From: Mesorhizobium sp. 113-3-3 | GTDB taxonomy: Bacteria; Pseudomonadota; Alphaproteobacteria; Rhizobiales; Rhizobiaceae | Reading direction: 5' to 3' | Assembly: GCF_016756495.1 (NCBI RefSeq) | Contig: NZ_AP023243.1 | Location: 868,001 to 932,000, forward strand | DNA: 64,000 nucleotides | In this document: piece by piece, positions 25,736 through 32,514 of the stretch | Numbering within the stretch: position 1 is the stretch's first letter | How the letters are laid out: each line of letters starts with the position of its first letter | Notes under the pieces: generated by a model | Database searches by the model: none | Told to the model about the DNA's origin: nothing | The model's input: the letters and a program-made list of their open reading frames with translations, nothing else | Made by a program: the position numbers and the translations under genes

Positions 25736-27505
25736 CTAGTGCGTGACAGGACGCGCCGGCGTCCCCGCCAGTTGCGCCCGCGCATCGCTGATCGAGGCGG
25801 CATAGGTCACCAGCGGGCGCTTGACGCCGTGGTTGATCAGCATGCGTCGTATCTGCGGCGCCGCACCCGCTATGACGAAGCGGATCCCGGCGCGCCTGGC
25901 CTTGTGGGCCGCGCTTTCGATGACATTGGCGGCGGTCGAATCGAAGAGCGGCACGGCGGAACAATCGAGGATAAAGTTCTTGCGCTGGTCGGCGATGCGG
26001 TCGAGCACGCTGCCGACAGTGGAGGCGGCGCCGAAGAAGAAGGCGCCGGAGATGCGGTAGACGATGGTGTCGGCGTCGCTCGCCTCACTGGCATCGTAGG
26101 CGCCGGCGGCGTTGACGGTGTCGGCGACGTCGTCCTGCACCAGGTCCGCCTCGACCGCGACGGACTTGGCCATGCGGTCGATGAACAGGATCGAGCCCAG
26201 CGCGAAGCCGACGACGATGCCTTCGGTCAGGTCGCGGAAGACGACGATCAGGAAGGTCGCCATCAGCACCAGCGCATCGCCGCGCGATGCGCGCAGCAGC
26301 GTCGCGAAGGCCTGCTTCTCGAACATGTTCCAGCAGACCACCGCCAGCACGCCGGCAAGGGCGGCAAGCGGGATGTAGCTGGCCAGCGGGGCCGCCACCA
26401 GCATGAAGACCAGCAGGAACAGCGAATGCAGCATGCCTGAGACCGGCCCATGCGCGCCGGCCCGCACATTGGTGGCGGTGCGGGCTATGGTGCCGGTGGT
26501 GCAAATGCCGCCGAACAGCGCCGAAGCGATGTTGGCGAAACCTTGCGCCACCAGTTCGCAATTGGAACGATGGCGCCGTCCAGTCATGCCGTCGGCGACG
26601 ACGGCAGACAGCAAGGATTCGATGGCGCCGAGCAAGGCAAAGGCAATGGCGTCCGGCAGCACCGCGACCGCCTTGCCCAGGCTGAGCGCCGGCAGCGCCG
26701 GCCATTGCAGGCTGCGCGGAATGCCGCCATAGCGCGTGCCGATGGTTTCCGCCGGCAGTGCCAGCAGCGCCACCACCAGCGAGGCGAGCCCTACGGCGAT
26801 CAGCATGCCCGGCCAGCCCGGCCGCCAGCGCTTGACCGCGACAATGGTGGCAATGGTCAGCACCGCCACCAGCGTCGCCGAGATGTTGACCGTGCCGGCC
26901 GCCTGCCCGATCGCCATCAGTTTCGGCAGCAGCGGCCCGGGCTCCGGACCGCTAAGCTTCAGCCCGAACAGCTCGACGATCTGGCCGGAGAAGATGATGA
27001 CGGCAATGCCGGCGGTGAAGCCGACCGTCACTGGGTAGGGAATGAATTTGATGTAGGTGCCAAGCCTGAGATAGCCGATGGCAAGCAGGAACACGCCGGC
27101 CATAATCGTCGCCAGGAGCAGGCCGTCGACACCTTCGCGCTGCACCGTTGCCGCCACCAGCACGATGAAGGCGCCGGCCGGGCCGCCGATCTGGAAGCGG
27201 CTGCCGCCGAGCGCCGAGACGATGAAACCGCCGACGATCGCGGTGAACAGGCCGCGCTCCGGCGTCACGCCCGAAGCGATCGCAATCGCCATCGACAGCG
27301 GCAGCGCGACGATGGCGACGGTCAGCCCGGCCATGAAGTCGGCCTTGAACTGCGGCAGGTGGTAGCCCTCGCGCCAGACAGTCACCAGCTTCGGCGTGAA
27401 CAGTTCGGCAAATGTCGGCTTTGCCGACTTTTGGGCCGACCGATGGGTGGATTTGTTGACCGACTTGTGGGTCGGTTGATGCGCTGCCTGCCGTGTCTGA
27501 TCCAT
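25736..27505 (-). CDS. SulP-family anion transporter with STAS domain
   Basis: A 589-residue membrane protein. After a Ser/Lys-rich N-terminus come about 12 helices with the SulP core segments FKADFMAGLTVAIVALPLSMAIAIASGV, SALGGSRFQIGGPAGAFIVLV and NIASALFGGICTTGTIARTATNV. The C-terminal STAS domain (about 455-570) contains NFILDCSAVPLFDSTAANVI. Substrates may be sulfate, bicarbonate or dicarboxylates. ATG 27505 is chosen because GGAAGG precedes it at normal spacing. An XRE regulator gene ends 66 bp upstream on the same strand and probably forms an operon with it. Confidence 0.92.
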   Translation of the reverse strand: MDQTRQAAHQPTHKSVNKSTHRSAQKSAKPTFAELFTPKLVTVWREGYHLPQFKADFMAGLTVAIVALPLSMAIAIASGVTPERGLFTAIVGGFIVSALGGSRFQIGGPAGAFIVLVAATVQREGVDGLLLATIMAGVFLLAIGYLRLGTYIKFIPYPVTVGFTAGIAVIIFSGQIVELFGLKLSGPEPGPLLPKLMAIGQAAGTVNISATLVAVLTIATIVAVKRWRPGWPGMLIAVGLASLVVALLALPAETIGTRYGGIPRSLQWPALPALSLGKAVAVLPDAIAFALLGAIESLLSAVVADGMTGRRHRSNCELVAQGFANIASALFGGICTTGTIARTATNVRAGAHGPVSGMLHSLFLLVFMLVAAPLASYIPLAALAGVLAVVCWNMFEKQAFATLLRASRGDALVLMATFLIVVFRDLTEGIVVGFALGSILFIDRMAKSVAVEADLVQDDVADTVNAAGAYDASEASDADTIVYRISGAFFFGAASTVGSVLDRIADQRKNFILDCSAVPLFDSTAANVIESAAHKARRAGIRFVIAGAAPQIRRMLINHGVKRPLVTYAASISDARAQLAGTPARPVTH

Positions 27506-27571
27506 GGACTGCCTTCCGCACATGAAGGCGGCGGGATCGTCGGCAGGAGTGTCGGCGGTCGCCGTCGCGAC

Positions 27572-27850
27572 TTATGCCGGCTCAGCCCTGGGATCTGGCG
27601 GCACGGCGGGTTTGAGGCGCACGCCCCTGCCGCCACGCTCGCTGGCCTGGTTCTCGCCGATCAACTCCACCCCGGCCTCGTCGAGCGCCTGGATGACCTT
27701 CATCAGCGTATCGACCACGCCCCGAACCACGCCGTCGCTCGCTTCCATGCGCTGGATGGTTGGAAGCGAAACGCCTGCGCGCTCAGCGAGCGTCTTCTGG
27801 TCGATGCCGGCCAAGGCCCTTGCGGCACGCATCTGTGCGGCAGTGATCAT
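27572..27850 (-). CDS. XRE-family helix-turn-helix regulator
   Basis: A 92-residue protein. Its HTH covers residues 3-60 (TAAQMRAARALAGIDQKTLAERAGVSLPTIQRMEASDGVVRGVVDTLMKVIQALDEAGVELI). The C-terminus is Arg/Pro-rich. ATG 27850 (MITAAQMR) matches the usual start of this small HTH subgroup. It lies 66 bp upstream of the SulP gene in the same orientation, an arrangement I have seen in other rhizobia. It probably controls the transporter and itself. A short AT-rich run at 27880-27905 could be its promoter. Confidence 0.88.
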   Translation of the reverse strand: MITAAQMRAARALAGIDQKTLAERAGVSLPTIQRMEASDGVVRGVVDTLMKVIQALDEAGVELIGENQASERGGRGVRLKPAVPPDPRAEPA

Positions 27851-28019
27851 TGGTCGGAACCCATGTCTGAGTCTGCAGTAGTAAGGTATAATACCATTGT
27901 CATGATGTTTCAAGCATCAATATGAATGTCTGAGGCGTAACCCTCATGCCCGGTTGTCCATTTTCCGATACTTTCCGGGGATTGCGAGCTAGGGTGTCGT
28001 CCATCTGGGGCAGGGGGTA

Positions 28020-28124
28020 ATGCGGTTGACTGTTTTCAAGACCTTGATGACATCGGCGTGCTTGCTGTCGATGGTTCTGGCCCTGGCAGGCTGTGGTGGA
28101 CACCTCATCAACAGATTGATCTGA
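28020..28124 (+). CDS. Tiny putative lipoprotein (34 residues)
   Basis: A short frame starts at ATG 28020 and ends at TGA 28122-28124. The peptide has a basic start (MRLTVFK), a hydrophobic core (SACLLSMVLA) and a perfect lipobox LAGC, followed by only ten mature residues (CGGHLINRLI). CAGGGGG precedes the ATG at good spacing. This is the layout of entericidin-like or membrane-anchored micro-lipoproteins, but it matches no family I can name. It sits between the XRE regulator and PAP2 genes, convergent with PAP2 across a short gap. Confidence 0.5.
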   Translation: MRLTVFKTLMTSACLLSMVLALAGCGGHLINRLI

Positions 28125-28143
28125 GCACAAGGCTGGAGTGCAG

Positions 28144-28854
28144 TCAGGCGCCATCGGCATCGTCGCCCACCACCTTGCGGCGCTGCAACGCGCGCGCCAC
28201 CAGCCAGCACAGCATCGCCCAGGCGAAGCCGGCGCACCAGCCGGCCAGCACATCCGACGGCCAGTGGACGCCGAGATAGACGCGGCTGACGCCGACCAGC
28301 ACCGTGGTCAGCACGGCCAGCGACAAGACGTAGATCTTCGTCGCCCTTCCATGCAGGAAGCGCGCGGCGAGAGAACCGAGCGTGAGGTAGGTCACCGCCG
28401 AAAGCATGGCGTGGCCGCTCGGGAAGGAAAGCGACGTCTCGCTGACCAGATGCGAAACGAGCTCGGGCCGCGGCCGGTCGACCCCTACCTTGAGCAGGCT
28501 CGACAGCACCTGGCCGCCGGCCACGGCGACGAAGATGAGAAGCGCGGTCCCCGGCCTGCGGATCAACAGAAGATAGATGATCATCGCCGCCGTGATCAGC
28601 ACCAGCACGCTGGCGCTGCCGAGGCTGGTGATGTCGCGCACCGCCCCTTCCAGCCATGGCGGGCCTAAGGGAATGCCGGGCTGGCCCGCCTGGCGGAAGG
28701 CAAGCAGGATTTCGGTGTCGAAGGCGTGCGGCGCGGTTGCCCGCGCCACCTCCATCAGCTCCTCGAAGCCCCACAGGCCGCCGGCGATGACCAGGCCGGC
28801 CAGCAGGACCGGGAATTCGATGCGGTTGAACAGGGTGTTTGCGGTGTCTTTCAT
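28144..28854 (-). CDS. PAP2-family membrane phosphatase
   Basis: A 236-residue (or 237 from the preceding ATG) six-helix protein. All three phosphatase motifs are intact: KVGVDRPRP (motif 1), FPSGHA (motif 2) and SRVYLGVHWPSD (motif 3, with catalytic His). PAP2 enzymes dephosphorylate phosphatidate, undecaprenyl diphosphate or phosphatidylglycerophosphate at the outer face of the inner membrane. Which lipid is used here cannot be told. The next gene on the same strand (an SMR-like transporter) ends 29 bp before its start, so the two may be co-transcribed. Confidence 0.92.
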   Translation of the reverse strand: MKDTANTLFNRIEFPVLLAGLVIAGGLWGFEELMEVARATAPHAFDTEILLAFRQAGQPGIPLGPPWLEGAVRDITSLGSASVLVLITAAMIIYLLLIRRPGTALLIFVAVAGGQVLSSLLKVGVDRPRPELVSHLVSETSLSFPSGHAMLSAVTYLTLGSLAARFLHGRATKIYVLSLAVLTTVLVGVSRVYLGVHWPSDVLAGWCAGFAWAMLCWLVARALQRRKVVGDDADGA

Positions 28855-28882
28855 CACAACGGTATCGCAGTCCTCATCTGGA

Positions 28883-29221
28883 TCAGCGCCCTTGCAGATA
28901 GGGTCCGAGCGTGATCAGCGCCACGGCGGCGATCGCCAGCACGATGCCGGTGGCCTGCAGCGCGTTGACGCGCTCGCCGAAGAACACCAGTGCAACGACG
29001 TTGACCGAGACCAGCTGGATGACTGCCGAAAGGCTGAACGACACCGACATGCCGAACTCGCGGATCAGCCGCAGCATGATCAGATTGCCCAGCGAATAGA
29101 GCGCCAGCGTCAACAGGATCTTGCCCAGGCTCGGCGCCAGTCCCCATTGCTTGGCGGCGGTTGCCGCCAGAAGGAAGATCACCGTCGAAAAGCCAAGCTG
29201 CAGCAGTCCCGAAAAACTCAA
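28883..29221 (-). CDS. Small multidrug-resistance-like (EamA/SMR) transporter
   Basis: A 112-residue protein with four predicted helices: LLQLGFSTVIFLLAATAAK, LGKILLTLALYSLGNLIMLRLI, SFSLSAVIQLVSVNVVALVFFGE and ALQATGIVLAIAAVALITLGPYL. Size and FFGERVN are typical of SMR/half-EamA proteins that work as dimers. I place the start at TTG 29221, preceded by GAGGGGGATGGG. The frame stays open for 41 more residues upstream, but these are basic and non-hydrophobic and would exceed SMR length. It may be co-transcribed with PAP2. Confidence 0.75.
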   Translation of the reverse strand: MSFSGLLQLGFSTVIFLLAATAAKQWGLAPSLGKILLTLALYSLGNLIMLRLIREFGMSVSFSLSAVIQLVSVNVVALVFFGERVNALQATGIVLAIAAVALITLGPYLQGR

Positions 29222-29391
29222 CGTCCCATCCCCCTCGAAGCGGCTGCCGCCGCATGTGCCGCGGACCTTGTTTCGCAAGCGCTTCGAGACGTCAAGCGAC
29301 CTCGTTCTAACGAAGGTCTTGGCAACGGCAAGACTGAGGCTCAATGTGCCGATATCGCCTAGCTGATCGATGGAGGGGCGGTCAGGGGCTC

Positions 29392-30783
29392 ATGATTCGT
29401 ATTCTGCATAACTTGACGCGGCGCTGGAGCGAGCTTTCCCTTGCCCTGCAATTCCTCGTTGCCGGAGGCTTTGGCCTTCTGGCCGTCATGCTGGTGGTGG
29501 GCGCCTGGGTGACGTCGCAGATCCGGGACGGCGTCATCCGCAATTCGGCCGCCACGACGGCGCTCTATGTCGACAGCGTGATCGCGCCGCTGCTGCCGGA
29601 CCTGCGCAAGAGGGAGGAGCTCAGCGATTCCGCCAAGCAGGCGCTCGACGAGACGCTCGGCCAGGGCGCGCTCGGCAAGCGCCTGGTCTCGTTCAGGCTC
29701 TGGCGCCCCGACGGCACCGTGCTCTATGCCAAGGACGCGACCTTGATCGGCCGCCGCTTCGATCTGACAGACAGTCTCCGGTCCGCCTTCCAGGGCAACG
29801 TCACCGCGCAATTCGATGTTTTCGATGGAGACGAAGTCAAGGAGCGGACCGTCGGCGTGCCGTTGCTGGAGATCTACAACCCCGTGCGCGAACCCTGGTC
29901 CGGCGAGGTGGTGGCCGTCACCGAATTCTTCGAGGTCGCCACCGATTTCAAAGCCACGCTGGCCTCCGCCCTGCTGTCGAGCTGGCTGATCGTGGCCGGC
30001 ACCACCTTGACGGCCTTTCTGCTGTTGTCGAGCATCGTGCTGCGCGCGAGCCGCACCATCGACGATCAGCGCGGAGCGCTGCGCCGCCAGGTGTCCGAGT
30101 TGCAGGGGCTGGTGACGCAAAACAGCGCCTTGCGGCAGCGTGTGCAACGGGCGTCCCGCCGGGCCACCGCCCTCAACGAACGATACCTGCGCCGGATCGG
30201 CGCCGACCTGCATGACGGACCGGCGCAACTCGTGGCCCTGGCGGCGCTGCGCATGGACAGCCCGGTATTCTCCGGCGACGGCAATTGGGGCGAAAACCGC
30301 GCGACCGAGGTCGCGATGATCCGCAAGACGCTGGAGGATGCGATGCGCGAAATACGCGGTATCTGCACCGGTCTCGTCTTGCCGCAGATAGAAACGGCCG
30401 CGGCAACGGACATATTGCGGCTGGCCGTCGATGAACATGAGCGCCGGACGGGAACGTCGGTGACGCTCACACTGCCCAGGCATTTGCCTGAACTCGGCGC
30501 TTCCGAGAAGATCAGCATCTATCGTTTCGTGCAGGAAGGGCTGAACAATGCCTATCGCCACGGGCGGGCCAAGGATCAGACGGTGCGGGCCGGGATGAAG
30601 AATGGCAGGCTTTTTGTCGAAGTGTCGGACGGCGGGCCGGGTTTCGACCCGGCGCGGGTCGACGGGTTGGGGCTCGCCGGTCTCAGGGAGCGGGTCGAAA
30701 GCATTGGCGGCCAGTTCGAGACCTTGACGGGAGCGCAAGGCACACGATTGGTGATCAGTCTTTCGGTCGAGGAGCAAGCATGA
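29392..30783 (+). CDS. NarL-type sensor histidine kinase
   Basis: A 463-residue inner-membrane kinase. TM1 is about residues 20-43. A periplasmic sensor region follows (with FRLWRPDGTVLYAKD), then TM2 around 183-212. The HisKA_3 domain has NERYLRRIGADLHDGPAQLVALAALRMD, with phospho-acceptor H274 in HDGPAQ. The HATPase domain has VQEGLNNAYRHGRA, VSDGGPGFDP and GLGLAGLRERVESIGG. HDGPAQ is typical of kinases pairing with NarL/LuxR-type regulators. The stop overlaps the start of the response regulator by ATGA, so they are a cognate pair. The signal is unknown. Confidence 0.93.
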   Translation: MIRILHNLTRRWSELSLALQFLVAGGFGLLAVMLVVGAWVTSQIRDGVIRNSAATTALYVDSVIAPLLPDLRKREELSDSAKQALDETLGQGALGKRLVSFRLWRPDGTVLYAKDATLIGRRFDLTDSLRSAFQGNVTAQFDVFDGDEVKERTVGVPLLEIYNPVREPWSGEVVAVTEFFEVATDFKATLASALLSSWLIVAGTTLTAFLLLSSIVLRASRTIDDQRGALRRQVSELQGLVTQNSALRQRVQRASRRATALNERYLRRIGADLHDGPAQLVALAALRMDSPVFSGDGNWGENRATEVAMIRKTLEDAMREIRGICTGLVLPQIETAAATDILRLAVDEHERRTGTSVTLTLPRHLPELGASEKISIYRFVQEGLNNAYRHGRAKDQTVRAGMKNGRLFVEVSDGGPGFDPARVDGLGLAGLRERVESIGGQFETLTGAQGTRLVISLSVEEQA

Positions 30784-31442
30784 TTGGGGCTATCCGTATC
30801 GCTATTGTCGACGATCATCCGCTGTTTCGCGAAGGCGTGACGCGCAGCCTGTCGGAGATCGGAGGTTTCGAGATCGTCGGCGAAGGCGCGACAGCGCAAG
30901 ATGCCGAACGCATCGCCTCAACGGTGCGCCCTGACATATTGCTGCTCGATATCTCGATGCCGGGCGGCGGCCTGTCCGCGGTTGCAAGCATCCTTGCCGA
31001 CCATCCCGCCCAGAGGATCGTCATGCTGACTGTCTCGGAGACCAATGCCGATGTAACCACGGCGCTGAACGCAGGCGTGCAGGGCTATATCCTCAAGGGT
31101 GTCGGATCGCGCGCGCTCGCCGACATCCTGCGCAATGTGGCGGCCGGCGAGAGCTATCTTTCGCCGGCGCTGTCGGCGCGGCTGCTTTCCGATCTCCAGT
31201 CCCCGCAAGCCACCAACGGCGTGACGGACCGGTTGCGGCAACTCACCGAACGGCAAACGGAAATCCTGCGGCTGGTGGCGGAAGGGCTCTCCAACAAGGA
31301 GGTCGCCTTGCGCCTGGAGTTGCAGGAGAAGACGGTCAAGCACCACATGACCGGGGTGCTGTCGAAACTCAATGTGCGAAACCGCACTGAAGCGGCGCTC
31401 ATGATGCGCGAGTTGCGCGACCGGGACAGAAGCCGCTCTTAG
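30780..31442 (+). CDS. NarL/LuxR-family response regulator
   Basis: A 220-residue cytoplasmic regulator. The receiver domain (1-125) has the acidic pair D11/D12 (IVDDHPLFREGV), the phosphorylation site D57 (LLLDISMPG) and the switch lysine in GYILKGVG. The LuxR HTH (about 150-210) is LTERQTEILRLVAEGLSNKEVALRLELQEKTVKHHMTGVLSKLNVRNRTEA. It is translationally coupled (ATGA) to the sensor kinase. The target genes are not visible here. The gene ends in front of a rhizobial repeat and two strong hairpins. Confidence 0.94.
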   Translation: MIGAIRIAIVDDHPLFREGVTRSLSEIGGFEIVGEGATAQDAERIASTVRPDILLLDISMPGGGLSAVASILADHPAQRIVMLTVSETNADVTTALNAGVQGYILKGVGSRALADILRNVAAGESYLSPALSARLLSDLQSPQATNGVTDRLRQLTERQTEILRLVAEGLSNKEVALRLELQEKTVKHHMTGVLSKLNVRNRTEAALMMRELRDRDRSRS

Positions 31443-31515
31443 AGCAACTCCAGGAAAGCGGTTTTTCCGGGAAAAGCGCGTAGCGCTTTCCCTGGGGAAT
31501 TGCGTCAAAACAAAG
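31441..31515 (+). repeat. Rhizobial interspersed repeat, degenerate
   Basis: AGAGCAACTCCAGGAAAGCG is followed by GTTTTTCCGGGAAAAGCG, TAGCGCTTTCC and GGAATTGCGTCAAAACAAAG. It is the same type as the copy at 18470-18528 in opposite orientation. It begins just at the end of the response regulator gene and contains its own inverted segment GGAAAAGCGCGTAGCGCTTTCC. Confidence 0.6.
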
Positions 31516-31558
31516 AGCCAGGCCATTGCGGGACCGCGCGAGGCCCGGACAAGGAAAT

Positions 31559-31588
31559 GTCACCTCCGCCGGGGGCGGCGGAGGTGAC
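31559..31588. terminator. Strong 12-bp hairpin between convergent genes
   Basis: GTCACCTCCGCC and GGCGGAGGTGAC form a perfect 12-bp stem with a six-base loop. No T-run follows. It stands between the response regulator (+) and the Gly-rich protein gene (-) and could act in both directions as a terminator or mRNA end protector. Confidence 0.55.
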
Positions 31589-31590
31589 AT

Positions 31591-31624
31591 GTGAAACCGG
31601 CCGTTGCCTGTTGGCCGGTTTCAC
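31591..31624. terminator. Second 12-bp hairpin at the end of the Gly-rich gene
   Basis: GTGAAACCGGCC and GGCCGGTTTCAC form a perfect 12-bp stem around a ten-base loop. The right arm includes the stop codon of the minus-strand gene at 31621-31623. Together with the preceding hairpin it gives two consecutive strong stems in 66 bp. Confidence 0.5.
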
Positions 31625-32241
31625 AAGGCCTTTAGCCGGCTGACGTCGGCCGGCGTGGCTCGGCGGTCGATGATCGTGCGACCCAGCGCATCCTTCATCT
31701 TGAAACGGCCGTTCTCGATCTTTTCGGTGATGCCGTCGGGATGCGTGACGGTGATCTTGTTGCCGCTCACCTCGACCTTGTCGCCGGTCGAGACGTTGAC
31801 ATGGCTGACGCCATTGTCGCTCTGACCCTTGCCGGATGCCGAGTTGTCACCTTTGCCATCCGTTCCGGAATTGCCGCTGTTTCCATTCCCGTTGCCGCTG
31901 TTACCACCATTGCCGCCGCTGCTGTTACCGCCGCTACCACCGCCGCTGCTGCTGTTACCGCCGCTACCGCCACTGCTGCTGCTGTTACCGCCGCCGCTGT
32001 TACCGCCGTTGCCACCGCCATTACCGCCGCCGTTGCCACCGCCGTTACCGCCGCCGTTGCCACCGCCATTGCCGCCACCGTTACCACCGCCATTGCCGCC
32101 ACTGGCGGCCTGTGCCGACGCGGCGTCGATTCCGGGGTTGGAGTGGTGCAGGGCAATTCGATAGGGAATGATGGTCAACGCCAGGGCAGCCGCCGAAACG
32201 AGCGTCAGCCGGCCACACCGGGCCGTGATCGATCCGTGCAT
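31621..32241 (-). CDS. Exported Gly/Asn/Ser-rich repeat protein
   Basis: A 206-residue protein. The N-terminus has a hydrophobic segment (LVSAAALALTIIPYRIAL) that may be a signal peptide or anchor. Residues from about 47 to 125 are low complexity: eight consecutive GGNG units followed by Ser/Gly/Asn runs. The C-terminal 60 residues are a normal charged domain (VSHVNVSTGDKVEVSGNKITVTHPDGITEKIENGRFKMKDALGRTIIDRRATPADVSRL), with a short beta pattern that I have seen at the end of similar rhizobial proteins. Function unknown; an envelope or matrix role is plausible. GGAG precedes ATG 32241 (or 32244). Confidence 0.78.
   Translation of the reverse strand: MHGSITARCGRLTLVSAAALALTIIPYRIALHHSNPGIDAASAQAASGGNGGGNGGGNGGGNGGGNGGGNGGGNGGGNGGNSGGGNSSSSGGSGGNSSSGGGSGGNSSGGNGGNSGNGNGNSGNSGTDGKGDNSASGKGQSDNGVSHVNVSTGDKVEVSGNKITVTHPDGITEKIENGRFKMKDALGRTIIDRRATPADVSRLKAL
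32001..32102 (-). repeat. 12-bp tandem repeat encoding GGNG units
   Basis: On the minus strand the DNA repeats GGTAACGGTGGC-like 12-mers about eight times, with synonymous variation of the Gly codons between units. The array lies inside the Gly-rich gene, keeps the frame at every unit and could change length by slippage without a frameshift. Confidence 0.85.
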
Positions 32242-32433
32242 CATGATCTCCGTCGATTGAGCCGGCGCGCCCACCCCAACGTTGCAACCCGCAACATCGC
32301 CGAAAGATGTATTGGCCGGAAGCGACCTCCGACCGTTGCGTTTGTCCTCCAGGACCTTTGCAAGCGCAAGGTTGGACTAAAGTCCGACATCACGGGTGAC
32401 ATCCGCCTCGCCCGGAGCGTCGGGGCAGGTATG

Positions 32434-32451
32434 ATGTCACGAAAATGTGAT
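32434..32451 (+). promoter_or_regulatory. Candidate Pho box upstream of phoX
   Basis: ATGTCAC-GAAA-ATGTGAT has two heptamers spaced 11 bp apart, similar to the PhoB direct-repeat consensus CTGTCAT-N4-CTGTCAT (five of seven positions in each half). It lies 63 bp before the phoX start codon. The match is only moderate. Confidence 0.4.
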
Positions 32452-32514
32452 CAGCCGGCTGTAGGGGTCGAAGGGCGACAAAAGCTCCAGCCACTCCAAA
32501 GCCAGAGGCCCCTC

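Noticed and set aside
32001..32102. Possible CRISPR-like array
   Set aside because: Units are only 12 bp, contiguous with no spacers, and encode an in-frame GGNG repeat.
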